From Chitinophagaceae bacterium (GTDB taxonomy: Bacteria > Bacteroidota > Bacteroidia > Chitinophagales > Chitinophagaceae): 64,000 bases of DNA. Below, piece after piece: positions 18,567 through 27,373 of this stretch. Location: the NCBI GenBank assembly GCA_004028795.1, contig SAIW01000009.1:186001-250000 (forward strand), in the 5' to 3' direction. The notes beneath the pieces are model-generated. The model was not told the DNA's origin, ran no database searches, and saw only the letters and a program-made list of their open reading frames with translations. The translations under genes and the position numbers were made by a program. Position 1 is the first letter of the stretch. Each line of letters begins with the position of its first letter.

Positions 18567-20240
18567 TTAATTCCATGTAAGTTTTATTAACGACACACCT
18601 TGCCTTGGAAGATTAAAATTTAATTCAACTGTTCCTTTATCTGTAATCTTATTTACAGGCATATTGATTTCCTGTAATTGACCTGCTTTTTCTAATTCTT
18701 TAAATTGTTTATCGGTTAGTTGTTGAGGCTTGCCCATTGCTTTCCATTTTTCAAAGGAGTTACTGTAAGCACTATCAACTCTGTAATGCTGTATAGTTAT
18801 TTTCTTTTTTGGCAATCCATTTATATGCAGTTTTATTATTGCATCTTCACTTTTAATATCTGCATCATTATAATTCCAAACCATTGCAGCAATTGAATTA
18901 TTACTTTTACCGGCAATCGCATTAACATCATTATTATTTCTGATTCCCTTGCCAATTGTTTCTTCTACACTAACACCATTGGTAGATTTTACAGTAACAC
19001 GCTGTCCTTCCATTTTGCCAAACATTCTGAAAATATTTAATACAGGTTTATCAACGCCATTGGTTGCTAAATCTCTAAAGCCTGCAAACCATTCCTGATT
19101 TTCAAATTCAAATGACCAACTGACTGCACCTCTTAAATTAATTTTATACTTATCAGTTAACTCATAAATTTTAGCAAAAGATGCTGCTGTATAACTTGAA
19201 TAAACTGTACCGTTTCTGTAAGCATACCTCGGTTCTCTTTTTTCTGAACAGGCTGCACATCCTTCGGGGTCGCATTCGCCGATAATAACAGGAATATTTT
19301 TTAATTCGGGAAATGAATTTACTGCCTGAAAACCTCTTTCTATATCTTTTAATTGAACGCCCATATTCATTTGAATATGCCCGTTAACCAACTCAGGAGC
19401 ACCTTTAGCATGAAAGCCAATATAACCAAGCGGAGAACCTGTTTTGCCGTTAGCATAATTAGTTCCATGTAAACAATGCTCAATAAATTTTGTAAGATAA
19501 TTGTAACCTTTATCTCCACGCGGACTTGTTGTATGCGGGCCACCAATTGTACATTCAGAACAAGCTTTTTTTAAACCATCTGAAGCATAATCATATAACT
19601 TACAATATTCATCAAAAGAGCCTGACCAATAAGGTATATCCGGTTCATTCCATACTTCCCACAACCATGTAGTTACTTCTTCTTTTCCATATCTTTCAAT
19701 AGAGTGCTTCACCCATTGATAAATTAATTCTCTCCATTTGTTATAATCTTTTGGTGGGGAAGTCCAGCCCGTCCATAAATTTCCGCCTTTACTCCAGTTG
19801 TGTTCATAAGGTTCTGGTTTTGCAGCTAAATCTTCAGGCATAAAACCAATTTCCATTAAAGGCTTCATTCCTCCTTTAATAAAAACATCCACAATGCTGT
19901 CTACTGTTATCCAGTTATAAACGGCATTACCATTCGCATCTTCTTTGTATGCATCGGTAAATCCCCATTTTAAGTCAGGCCCTTTACTATTACCTTTTGA
20001 AGTAAGCAGGTTATGTGTTCTGATGTAGACTTTAGTAGGGCTTAAATCCTTTAATTCTTTTAATAATTTTTTTCCGTTTGCACGGGTGGTATAATTGGGT
20101 TCATCATATCCGAAAAAAGACCAGAATGGTTTCATCTCACCGATAGTATCAGAAGCATTTACAGTAATAGTTACCTGTTGTTGTGCTTTGACTAATTGTA
20201 AAAAGAAAAATGTTACAAGCAAACAAAATTTAAATTTCAT
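18567..20240 (-). CDS. GH39 beta-xylosidase, exported
   Basis: 557 residues with a signal peptide ending LVKAQ. GH39 blocks include WSFFGYDEPNYTT, TKVYIRTHNLLT, TTWLWEVWNEPDIPYW with acid/base Glu199, and PVIIGECDPEGC with Glu322 in the nucleophile position. Two further cysteines follow close by (GCAAC), which is unusual. It should release xylose from xylo-oligosaccharides. It lies 15 bases downstream of a Tat-signal sugar oxidoreductase on the same strand, so the two are likely co-transcribed. That pairing suggests the xylose it frees is oxidised outside the cytoplasm rather than imported as such. The pairing is seen; the coupling is inferred. Confidence 0.88.
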   Translation of the reverse strand: MKFKFCLLVTFFFLQLVKAQQQVTITVNASDTIGEMKPFWSFFGYDEPNYTTRANGKKLLKELKDLSPTKVYIRTHNLLTSKGNSKGPDLKWGFTDAYKEDANGNAVYNWITVDSIVDVFIKGGMKPLMEIGFMPEDLAAKPEPYEHNWSKGGNLWTGWTSPPKDYNKWRELIYQWVKHSIERYGKEEVTTWLWEVWNEPDIPYWSGSFDEYCKLYDYASDGLKKACSECTIGGPHTTSPRGDKGYNYLTKFIEHCLHGTNYANGKTGSPLGYIGFHAKGAPELVNGHIQMNMGVQLKDIERGFQAVNSFPELKNIPVIIGECDPEGCAACSEKREPRYAYRNGTVYSSYTAASFAKIYELTDKYKINLRGAVSWSFEFENQEWFAGFRDLATNGVDKPVLNIFRMFGKMEGQRVTVKSTNGVSVEETIGKGIRNNNDVNAIAGKSNNSIAAMVWNYNDADIKSEDAIIKLHINGLPKKKITIQHYRVDSAYSNSFEKWKAMGKPQQLTDKQFKELEKAGQLQEINMPVNKITDKGTVELNFNLPRQGVSLIKLTWN

Positions 20241-20255
20241 AAAGAAAATTATTAG

Positions 20256-21365
20256 CTACTGAATATAAACTCTGGCATTGGTTTGAGCAGCTTTATAAAT
20301 AGCTTCAATTATTTTAATATCTTTTAAACCTTCTTCACCATCAACAGGTATTAATGGTTGTTTATTATGTAAAATAATATCAGCCATTCCATCCATTTGT
20401 GCTGCCTGATGCGTAGTATGAGGTTGTGTTAATGGCCCTTTAGAAGTAGTTACTTTACTCGGCCCGTAATAAATAGAGGCTTCAATATGAGCATATCCTT
20501 TATCACCACTTATAAAAAAACTATCTAAACCATTGGCAGCATAACTGCTGGTGCAGGATGCAATGGCTCCGCTTGCAAAGCCCATTTGAAATTGAATTGT
20601 TTCATCTACTCCTTCTTTAAATTTTTCTTTATCAGTTTTGGCTTCCTGTGCAGTAACCCAAACCGGTTCTTCTCCTAAAGTATATCTTGCAGCGTTTAAA
20701 CTATATATACCAATATCCATTAAAGAACCTCCGCCAGATAATGTTTTATTTAAACGCCATTGTTTAGGGTCGCCGATAATAAAACCACTTAAACCCTGAA
20801 ATATTTTAATTTTTCCAAATTCATTATTTTGCCTCATCTTAATAACTTCTAATGTTTTTGCTTCAAAATGCAGGCGATAACCAATCAGTAATTGTACGTT
20901 TGCTTTTCTGCACGCATCAATCATTTCTTTTGCTTCCATAGCATTTAATGCCATTGGTTTTTCACAAATAACATGTTTGCCTGCATTGGCAATAGCAATA
21001 GTATGTTCTTTATGTAGTGCATTAGGTGTTATAATGTATACAGCATCAATATTATTGTTATTTTTAATGTTATGATAGCTGCTGTAGTTATAACAATTCT
21101 CTTCTGCTACATTATATTTCTTACTCCATTCTTTAAGTTTATCCGGAGTACCGCTGATGAGACCTGTAATTTTAGCTTTTTTACATTGTTGCATTGCATT
21201 GGCTACAATTGTTGCATAACTGCCTAAGCCCATTAATGCAACTTTTAAAACGGGTTCATCTTTTTCTGTAATAGTCATCTTGTTATACAGTTTTTTATTT
21301 TTTAATAATGATATTGTTAGAAATGGAAGGCTTAACTTCTCTAAAAAATCTCTTCTTGTACTCAT
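20256..21365 (-). CDS. Gfo/Idh/MocA oxidoreductase with Tat-type signal, probable aldose oxidoreductase
   Basis: 369 residues. The N-terminus STRRDFLEKLSLPFLTISLL matches the twin-arginine signal pattern (S/T-R-R-x-F-L-K plus hydrophobic run), implying export of a folded protein with bound cofactor. The Rossmann motif is MGLGSYA (45-51), the catalytic-site motif is CEKPMA with Lys136, then GYRLHFE (162-168) and GIYSLNAARY with Tyr221. These match glucose-fructose oxidoreductase of Zymomonas and the periplasmic aldose-aldose oxidoreductase of Caulobacter, which hold NADP tightly and turn aldoses into lactones while reducing a second sugar. Gene order with GH39 and the divergent pentonate operon points to xylose or arabinose as substrate. 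Alternative: a glycan-processing Gfo/Idh/MocA enzyme of other function. Confidence 0.82.
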   Translation of the reverse strand: MSTRRDFLEKLSLPFLTISLLKNKKLYNKMTITEKDEPVLKVALMGLGSYATIVANAMQQCKKAKITGLISGTPDKLKEWSKKYNVAEENCYNYSSYHNIKNNNNIDAVYIITPNALHKEHTIAIANAGKHVICEKPMALNAMEAKEMIDACRKANVQLLIGYRLHFEAKTLEVIKMRQNNEFGKIKIFQGLSGFIIGDPKQWRLNKTLSGGGSLMDIGIYSLNAARYTLGEEPVWVTAQEAKTDKEKFKEGVDETIQFQMGFASGAIASCTSSYAANGLDSFFISGDKGYAHIEASIYYGPSKVTTSKGPLTQPHTTHQAAQMDGMADIILHNKQPLIPVDGEEGLKDIKIIEAIYKAAQTNARVYIQ

Positions 21366-21750
21366 AGCAATAATAGTTAGTTAGTGGTAGTATTTTATTG
21401 TAAAAGTGAAATGATTTTAAACGCTTTTGTAAGTTTTGAAGTTAATTTTTAGAAGGTGATGTATATGCTACGTAAATATAAATATTATGATTGTGTTTAT
21501 GTGGTTTAAATTCCTGTGTTTCATTAACAGTATTAACAGCTTCATTAATAGATTTATACGCACCTGTTTCTATTGCTCCATTTAGTAATAACAAGAGTCT
21601 TTTGAGATAAACAGTCTTTGGTTTCTACAAAAGGTTTTTCTTAAATTTAAACACGATTTTGAGCAATCGGTTAAATTGCCTAACAAATAGGTATTATGGT
21701 TAAGATACTTTTAAACTGAATACCGTAAAATGAAAACTTTATAACTACTA
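21366..21750. other. 385-base divergent intergenic region of the oxidative pentose genes
   Basis: Separates the minus-strand oxidoreductase/GH39 pair from the plus-strand dehydratase operon, so it must hold both promoters. It also contains an open minus-strand stretch that looks like the remains of a gene (21442-21624) and the 10-base CAATCGGTTA at 21664-21673, whose first nine bases recur upstream of the xylan susC. I could not place convincing Bacteroidota -33/-7 elements (TTTG and TAnnTTTG); TACTTTTA about 45 bases before the dehydratase start is the nearest resemblance. Confidence 0.5.
21442..21624 (-). pseudogene. Possible gene remnant without start codon
   Basis: Sixty codons are open on the minus strand between a TAG at 21625-21627 and the TAA at 21442-21444. 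The translation contains NGAIETGAYKSINEAVN and ends YVAYTSPSKN, which reads like a real protein C-terminus rather than shadow sequence. There is no ATG in the frame. A second minus-strand frame overlapping its upstream part reads EKPFVETKDCLSQKTLVITK, so a frameshifted gene tail is possible. The family is not recognised. Confidence 0.25.
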
Positions 21751-23490
21751 ATGGCTATTAAAAAAAAGGATATGAAAAGCGAATTAAGAAGCAGAGGTTG
21801 GTTTGGAAAAAAAGATAAGGATGGAATTATTTACAGAAGCTGGATGAAAAACCAGGGCATGCCAACAGATATGTTTGATGGAAGACCTGTTATTGGTATC
21901 TGCAACACTTTTAGCGAGCTAACGCCTTGCAATGCACATTTACGCGATATAGCAGAAAGTGTAAAACGCGGTGTACTTGAAGCAGGTGGTTTTCCATTAG
22001 AATTTCCTATAATGAGTTTGGGTGAAACACTTTTAAAGCCAACAGCTATGTTGTTTCGCAACCTGGCAAGTATGGATGCAGAAGAAAGTATGCGTGGCAA
22101 CCCTATAGATGGCGTGGTATTGTTAACGGGTTGCGATAAAACAACACCCTCAACTGTTATGGGGGCGGCAAGTGTTGGCTTACCAACTATCGTGGTACCG
22201 GGCGGGGCTATGCTTAACGGGAGATATAAAGGTCAAACTATCGGTAGCGGAACGCATGTATGGAAATTTGATGAAGACATGAAAACAGGTAAGATGACGC
22301 AGGAAGAATGTGAAATTGCTGAAAGCTGCATGAGCCGTAGCATAGGGCATTGTATGACGATGGGAACTGCAAGCACCATGGCCTGTATGGTAGAATCTTT
22401 AGGCTTAACATTAAGTGGTGCTGCTGCTATACCTGCACCTGATTCAAGAAAAAAAGTAATGGCACAATTAAGCGGAAGAAGAATTGTGCAAATGGTAAAA
22501 GATAATTTAACAATAGATAAAATTTTAACCAGAGAAGCTTTTGAAAACGCTATTATGGTTAATGCTGCTGTTGGTGGCTCATCAAACTTTATTATTCATT
22601 TATTAGCTATAGCAGGAAGAATAGGTGTTGATTTAAGTTTGGAAGATTTTGATACCATCGGTAGTAAAATACCGCTGCTGTTAAATCTTATGCCATCAGG
22701 TAAATATCTTATGGAAGACTTTTATTATGCAGGTGGATTACCTGTCATTTTAAATGAATTAAAAAATCAGCTGCATAAAAATGTTATTACAGTAACAGGT
22801 AATAATCACCATGAAAACATAAAAGGCAATACTGAATGTTATAATGAAGATGTTATTGCAAGTATTAATAAACCCTTTATTGATGAAGCTGGTTGCGTAG
22901 TTATAAAGGGCAATCTTGCTGAAAACGGAGCAGTTATAAAACCATCTGCTGCTACACCTGCTTTAATGAAGCATAAAGGAAGAGCAGTTGTATTTGAAAG
23001 TATTGAAGACTATCATGCAAGGGTTGATGATCCGGATTTAGATATTGATGAAACCTGTGTTATGGTTTTAAAATATGTAGGTCCTGTTGGTTATCCCGGT
23101 ATGCCTGAGGTTGGTAATATGGCACTTCCTAAAAAAATATTAGAGAAAGGTATTACAGATATGGTGAGAATAAGTGATGGAAGAATGAGTGGTACTGCAT
23201 ACGGAACAGCAGTACTGCATGTTTCTCCCGAAAGTGCTATTGGTGGTAACCTTGCTTTAGTACAAAATGGAGACATTATTGAGTTAGATGTAGAGCAGCG
23301 TAAACTTAATCTGCATGTTAGCAATGAAGAATTGAATAGAAGAAGAAGTGAATGGGTAAAACCTAAACCTGCAGCAGATAGGGGCTATGTGAGTTTATAT
23401 GTTAAACATGTATTGGGAGCAGATAAGGGTGCAGACTTAGATTTTCTTCAGGGTAGCTCCGGAAGTGTTGTAACAAGAGACTCACATTAA
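21751..23490 (+). CDS. IlvD/Edd-family pentonate dehydratase (D-xylonate / L-arabinonate dehydratase)
   Basis: 579 residues with no signal peptide, so cytoplasmic. Cys60 (LTPCNAHLRD), Cys128 (LTGCDKTTPS) and Cys201 (GHCMTMGTAS) are the Fe-S cluster ligands; positions and length match almost residue for residue the characterised L-arabinonate dehydratase of Rhizobium leguminosarum (579 residues, Cys59/127/200). Ser480 in GRMSGTAYG is the expected catalytic base. It should dehydrate pentonates such as D-xylonate or L-arabinonate to the 2-keto-3-deoxy acid. IlvD itself (dihydroxyacid dehydratase) is less likely, since no branched-chain amino acid genes are near and lactonase, FAH-type dehydratase and semialdehyde dehydrogenase follow in the same operon. 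Which pentonate is preferred cannot be seen. Confidence 0.9.
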   Translation: MAIKKKDMKSELRSRGWFGKKDKDGIIYRSWMKNQGMPTDMFDGRPVIGICNTFSELTPCNAHLRDIAESVKRGVLEAGGFPLEFPIMSLGETLLKPTAMLFRNLASMDAEESMRGNPIDGVVLLTGCDKTTPSTVMGAASVGLPTIVVPGGAMLNGRYKGQTIGSGTHVWKFDEDMKTGKMTQEECEIAESCMSRSIGHCMTMGTASTMACMVESLGLTLSGAAAIPAPDSRKKVMAQLSGRRIVQMVKDNLTIDKILTREAFENAIMVNAAVGGSSNFIIHLLAIAGRIGVDLSLEDFDTIGSKIPLLLNLMPSGKYLMEDFYYAGGLPVILNELKNQLHKNVITVTGNNHHENIKGNTECYNEDVIASINKPFIDEAGCVVIKGNLAENGAVIKPSAATPALMKHKGRAVVFESIEDYHARVDDPDLDIDETCVMVLKYVGPVGYPGMPEVGNMALPKKILEKGITDMVRISDGRMSGTAYGTAVLHVSPESAIGGNLALVQNGDIIELDVEQRKLNLHVSNEELNRRRSEWVKPKPAADRGYVSLYVKHVLGADKGADLDFLQGSSGSVVTRDSH

Positions 23491-23504
23491 GCATTCATCT
23501 AAAA

Positions 23505-24494
23505 ATGAAACTAATATTTAATATATTATTAATAGTATCTGTAACTGTGAATGCACAACAATACGAAACAACAGGCTTTTTTGAAAGGTATGATAGTGCT
23601 GTAAACAAAATAGTTTCAGCCAATGCAAAAGCAGAAATAGTTGCAAAAGGATTTAGTTGGAGCGAAGGAGCATTGTGGGTTGAAAAATATAAAATGCTGC
23701 TCTTTTCAGATGTTCCCGCTAATTCAGTTTATAAATGGACGGCAGAGAAAGGTGTTGAATTATATTTAAAACCATCAGGCTTTAGCGGAACATCTTCAAA
23801 AAGCAGAGAAACAGGCAGTAATGGTTTAACTTTAAATAAGCAAGGTAAATTAGTTTTATGTCAGCAGGGCGATAGAAGAATGGCTGAAATGAAAGCTTCG
23901 CTTGAAAACCCTTCTGCTGATTATATTTCATTAGCTACACATTATAACGGCAAACGTTTCAGCAGTCCCAACGATTGTGCTTTTAATGATAAAGAAGAGC
24001 TTTATTTTACAGATCCGCCTTATGGACTGCCAACGCAAAGTGATAAAGACCCGCTTAGAGAAACAGGTTACAACGGTGTTTATAAAGTAAAGAAAGATGG
24101 AACAGTAATATTGTTGGTTGATTCTATTACTAAGCCTAACGGAATTGCTTTTTTTCCGGGATATAAAAAAGTTTTAATAAGCTCATCTGATCCTGAAAAA
24201 CCCAATTGGTATGTTTACGACGTAGAAGGAGATGCACTGGTTAATGGCAAAATATTTTTCTCTGTTGCGGGTTACGATAAACGTTTGCATGGCTTACCAG
24301 ACGGTTTAAAAATTGATAGTAAAGGAAATGTGTATGCAACAGGACCGGGAGGGCTTTACATTTTAAATGCTGAAGGAAAGTTATTAGGCAAACTTGTGTT
24401 AAATGATGCAACTTCTAACTGCTCATTAAGCAAAGATGAAAAAACTATTTACATAACAAATAATTCTTATGTTTTAAGATTTTTAATGAGATAG
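23505..24494 (+). CDS. SMP-30/gluconolactonase-family aldonolactonase, exported
   Basis: 329 residues with a signal peptide ending TVNAQ, starting 14 bases after the dehydratase. The six-blade propeller shows GFSWSEGALWV (first metal-binding Glu), SNGLTLNKQGKLVLC, SPNDCAFNDKEELYFTDPPYGL (Asn and Asp ligands) and GLPDGLKIDSKGNVY (Asp). These are the divalent-metal sites of SMP-30-type lactonases. It should open the xylono- or arabinonolactone made by the sugar oxidoreductase. Its export signal places lactone hydrolysis outside the cytoplasm and fits the aldonate permease in the same operon. Confidence 0.87.
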   Translation: MKLIFNILLIVSVTVNAQQYETTGFFERYDSAVNKIVSANAKAEIVAKGFSWSEGALWVEKYKMLLFSDVPANSVYKWTAEKGVELYLKPSGFSGTSSKSRETGSNGLTLNKQGKLVLCQQGDRRMAEMKASLENPSADYISLATHYNGKRFSSPNDCAFNDKEELYFTDPPYGLPTQSDKDPLRETGYNGVYKVKKDGTVILLVDSITKPNGIAFFPGYKKVLISSSDPEKPNWYVYDVEGDALVNGKIFFSVAGYDKRLHGLPDGLKIDSKGNVYATGPGGLYILNAEGKLLGKLVLNDATSNCSLSKDEKTIYITNNSYVLRFLMR

Positions 24495-24499
24495 TATTA

Positions 24500-25357
24500 A
24501 TGAAATTTATTACTGCCATATTATTGTTTAACTGTGTAAATGCTTTCGCTCAGGATTCTCTGTACAAATTGGGTTCTGATTCTTACAGAAAACCAAATGT
24601 GCCGAAAGGGGCTGTTACAAAATATGAATGGTACAGTAAGCTCTATAATAATTTCAGAGAATATTATGTTTATGTTCCCGCACAGTACGATAGTTCTAAA
24701 CCTGCTGCCTTAATGGTTTTTTTAGATGGAGCCAGTTATGCTAATGAAACTGGAGAGTGGAGAGTGCCGATTGTTTATGATAATCTTATCGCTCAGCATA
24801 AATTGCCTGTTACAATCTGTTTGTTTGTAAACCCCGGAAATGCTGTAAAAGAATATCCTGAAAACAGATTTCGTTCCACCAATCGCTCTGTTGAATATGA
24901 TGATTTAAGCGATAAGCATACCTTAATGCTTATTACAGAACTCATTCCTGAAATAAAAAAACAATACAATATAATTGCCGACGCTGCTATGCATGGTATT
25001 GGTGGTTTATCTTCAGGTGGCATTGCTGCTTTTACTGCAGCCTGGCAACATCCTGAATTTTTCAGTAAGGTGATGAGTCATTACGGAAGTTTTACTGATA
25101 TAAGAGGCGGACATAATTATCCTTCGCTCATCCGTAAAAGTGAAAAGAAAAATATTAAAATTTTTATGCAGGATGGTAATAATGATTTAGATAACCAATT
25201 CGGTAATTGGTGGTTAGCAAACCTGCAAATGGAAGCTGCATTTAAGTTTAAAGGTTACGAGTTTAAGTTTGAAAAAGGCAGCGGTACGCACAATTCAAAA
25301 CATGGAGCATCAATACTTCCGGAATCATTAATATGGTTATGGAATGATGCTAAATAA
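24500..25357 (+). CDS. CE1-like esterase (enterochelin-esterase fold), exported
   Basis: 285 residues with a short signal peptide ending NAFAQ, beginning 5 bases after the lactonase. LMVFLDGASYAN, TICLFVNPGN and GGLSSGGIAAF (nucleophilic Ser) identify a PF00756 alpha/beta hydrolase; QDGNNDLDN and SGTHNSKHG give the likely Asp and His. Similar proteins are annotated as feruloyl or acetyl xylan esterases, or as gluconolactone-adjacent esterases of unknown role. Being embedded among aldonate-pathway genes, it may hydrolyse a sugar-acid ester or a wall ester. It differs clearly from the CE1 protein at 4926-5750. Confidence 0.8.
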   Translation: MKFITAILLFNCVNAFAQDSLYKLGSDSYRKPNVPKGAVTKYEWYSKLYNNFREYYVYVPAQYDSSKPAALMVFLDGASYANETGEWRVPIVYDNLIAQHKLPVTICLFVNPGNAVKEYPENRFRSTNRSVEYDDLSDKHTLMLITELIPEIKKQYNIIADAAMHGIGGLSSGGIAAFTAAWQHPEFFSKVMSHYGSFTDIRGGHNYPSLIRKSEKKNIKIFMQDGNNDLDNQFGNWWLANLQMEAAFKFKGYEFKFEKGSGTHNSKHGASILPESLIWLWNDAK

Positions 25358-25368
25358 AATAAATAACT

Positions 25369-26196
25369 ATGAAAGTCTACAAAACTATTGAAGGTATTGT
25401 TATTGAAAATGAGAATGTTTTTTATTTAAGCAAACAAACTGATTGGGATCAATTCATTAACGATGATAATCTTTATGCTAAAATAAAAGCTATTATACAC
25501 TCACTTCCACAAACAGATAAATCAACTATTGATAATTTATTAGCACCTGTTGGTACGCAAGAATTATGGGCTTGCGGAGTTACTTATTACAGAAGCATGG
25601 TGGGCAGGCAGGAAGAAAGTAAAGAGGCAGGGGGAGGAGATTTTTATGCACGTGTTTATAATGCAGAAAGACCTGAGGTTTTTTTTAAATCACCCGCTTA
25701 TCGTATTGTACATCCAAACGGATTTGTAAGAATAAGAAAAGATAGCACATGGGATGTTCCCGAACCGGAACTTACATTAGTTGTAACTTCTTCTGCAAAA
25801 ATTGTAGGTTATACTATCGGTAATGATATGAGTAGCAGAAGTATTGAAGGTGAAAACCCTTTATATCTTCCTCAGGCAAAAACTTATGATGGTGCAGCAG
25901 CAGTTGGTCCTTGTATTTATGTAACAGAAAATCCTTTAAATGCTTCTGCAAAAATTACTATGCAGATTTATAGAAAAGAAGCTTTGGTATTTGAAGGTGA
26001 AATAGCTATTTCACAAATAAAAAGATCTTTTGATGAGCTTGTATCTTTTGTATATAAAGAATGCTCATTTCATAGCGGATGCTTAATTATGACAGGTACA
26101 GGAATTGTACCCGGTAATAACTTTACTTTAAAACGCGGCGATAAAGTATCAATAGAAATTGAAGGAATTGGTAAGCTTACCAATACTGTTGCTTAG
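25369..26196 (+). CDS. FAH-fold 2-keto-3-deoxy-pentonate dehydratase
   Basis: 275 residues, no signal peptide, cytoplasmic. ELWACGVTYYRSM, DVPEPELTLVV (the acidic metal-binding E-x-E), GYTIGNDMSSRSIEGENP and QAKTYDGAAAVGP are hallmarks of the fumarylacetoacetate-hydrolase superfamily branch that includes archaeal 2-dehydro-3-deoxy-D-arabinonate dehydratase (KdaD) and, more distantly, XylX of Caulobacter. The reaction would convert 2-keto-3-deoxy-xylonate or -arabinonate to 2-oxoglutarate semialdehyde. Its placement between the pentonate dehydratase and the semialdehyde dehydrogenase fits this step exactly. An acylpyruvase or other FAH-family role is the alternative. Confidence 0.86.
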   Translation: MKVYKTIEGIVIENENVFYLSKQTDWDQFINDDNLYAKIKAIIHSLPQTDKSTIDNLLAPVGTQELWACGVTYYRSMVGRQEESKEAGGGDFYARVYNAERPEVFFKSPAYRIVHPNGFVRIRKDSTWDVPEPELTLVVTSSAKIVGYTIGNDMSSRSIEGENPLYLPQAKTYDGAAAVGPCIYVTENPLNASAKITMQIYRKEALVFEGEIAISQIKRSFDELVSFVYKECSFHSGCLIMTGTGIVPGNNFTLKRGDKVSIEIEGIGKLTNTVA

Positions 26197-26220
26197 CTTT
26201 TAATTATTAAACACACTAAA

Positions 26221-27357
26221 GTGATAAGAAAGATAATATACTGCCTTTCCCTTTTATTGAGTAATAACTGTTTACAGGCACAAACTTTAAAAGATGCATA
26301 CAAAGACGCATTTAAAATAGGTGTAGCAGTTAACCCTGCAATAGTTTCAGGGGTAGATAAAGCCGGTCAGGATATCGTTATTAAACACTTTAATTCTATT
26401 ACTGTTGAGAATGTAATGAAGGCTGCCTTAATAAACCCGCAACCGGGCATTTATAATTGGAAGCCGGCAGATGATTATGTAGCCTTTGGTGAAAAAAATA
26501 ATATGTTCATTATAGGGCATACATTGGTATGGCACAATCAGTGCCCGGCATGGTTCTTTACAAATAATGAAGGAAAGCCGAATACTAAAGAAGAACAGAT
26601 AGAAAGATTAAGAAGCCATATAAAAGCTGTTGCGGGAAGATATGCAGGAAGAGTACATGCATGGGATGTTGTTAATGAAGTTATTGATGAAGATGGAAAC
26701 TACAGAAAAACAACTTGGGTTAATGCTTTCGGAAACGGAGACACCTTGGTTAAATATGCGTTTAAGTTTGCCCAAGAGTTTGCACCCAACACAGAGTTAT
26801 ATTATAACGATTTTAATACATGGCGACCTTCTAAAAGAGATGGAATTGTTAGGTTAGTAAAAATGCTGCAAAAGGAAGGTATAAGAATAGATGGAGTAGG
26901 CATGCAAGGCCACTGGGGGCTTAACTACCCTCAAAAAAAATATATTGAAGATGCTATAGATGCTTATGCTGCCTGCGGAGTAAAAGTGATGATTACTGAA
27001 ATGGATATTGATGTATTGCCTTTAACCAAAGAAGGACAGATAATAGGGCAGGGCATGGCTGATAAGCAATTTCAGTTAGAAGAATTTAAAACTTTTTTAG
27101 ACCCTTACAAAAAAGAATTACCTGATAGTGTACAATTATTATTAACTAACCGGTACAAAGAATTGTTTGAAATTTTTTATCAAAAGAAAGATAAAATAAG
27201 CAGGGTAACATTTTGGGGCGTAAGTGATGGGATGAATTGGAAGAATGATTATCCCATACCCGGCCGTACTAATTATCCATTATTGTGGGACAGAAAAAGG
27301 CAGGCTAAACCTGCGTTTTATACGGTATTAGCCGTACCTTCTCAAAACAAAAAATAA
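26221..27357 (+). CDS. GH10 endo-beta-1,4-xylanase, exported
   Basis: 378 residues starting at GTG 26221; this start gives a signal peptide ending CLQAQ, and no in-frame ATG would preserve it. GH10 blocks: GHTLVWHNQCPAWF, HAWDVVNEVIDEDG with acid/base Glu153, GIRIDGVGMQGHW, and VMITEMDIDVLP with nucleophile Glu260. It cuts xylan backbones to oligosaccharides. It is unusual to find it inside an operon for aldonate catabolism, but it ties that pathway to xylan as carbon source. A second, lipoprotein GH10 is at 41917-43044. Confidence 0.93.
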   Translation: MIRKIIYCLSLLLSNNCLQAQTLKDAYKDAFKIGVAVNPAIVSGVDKAGQDIVIKHFNSITVENVMKAALINPQPGIYNWKPADDYVAFGEKNNMFIIGHTLVWHNQCPAWFFTNNEGKPNTKEEQIERLRSHIKAVAGRYAGRVHAWDVVNEVIDEDGNYRKTTWVNAFGNGDTLVKYAFKFAQEFAPNTELYYNDFNTWRPSKRDGIVRLVKMLQKEGIRIDGVGMQGHWGLNYPQKKYIEDAIDAYAACGVKVMITEMDIDVLPLTKEGQIIGQGMADKQFQLEEFKTFLDPYKKELPDSVQLLLTNRYKELFEIFYQKKDKISRVTFWGVSDGMNWKNDYPIPGRTNYPLLWDRKRQAKPAFYTVLAVPSQNKK

Positions 27358-27373
27358 TTTAAACTGCTTGCTA

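Noticed and set aside
21751-23490. Dehydratase as IlvD of branched-chain amino acid synthesis
   Set aside because: Length, cysteine positions and neighbours (lactonase, FAH dehydratase, semialdehyde dehydrogenase, GntP) fit the pentonate branch better; no ilv genes nearby.
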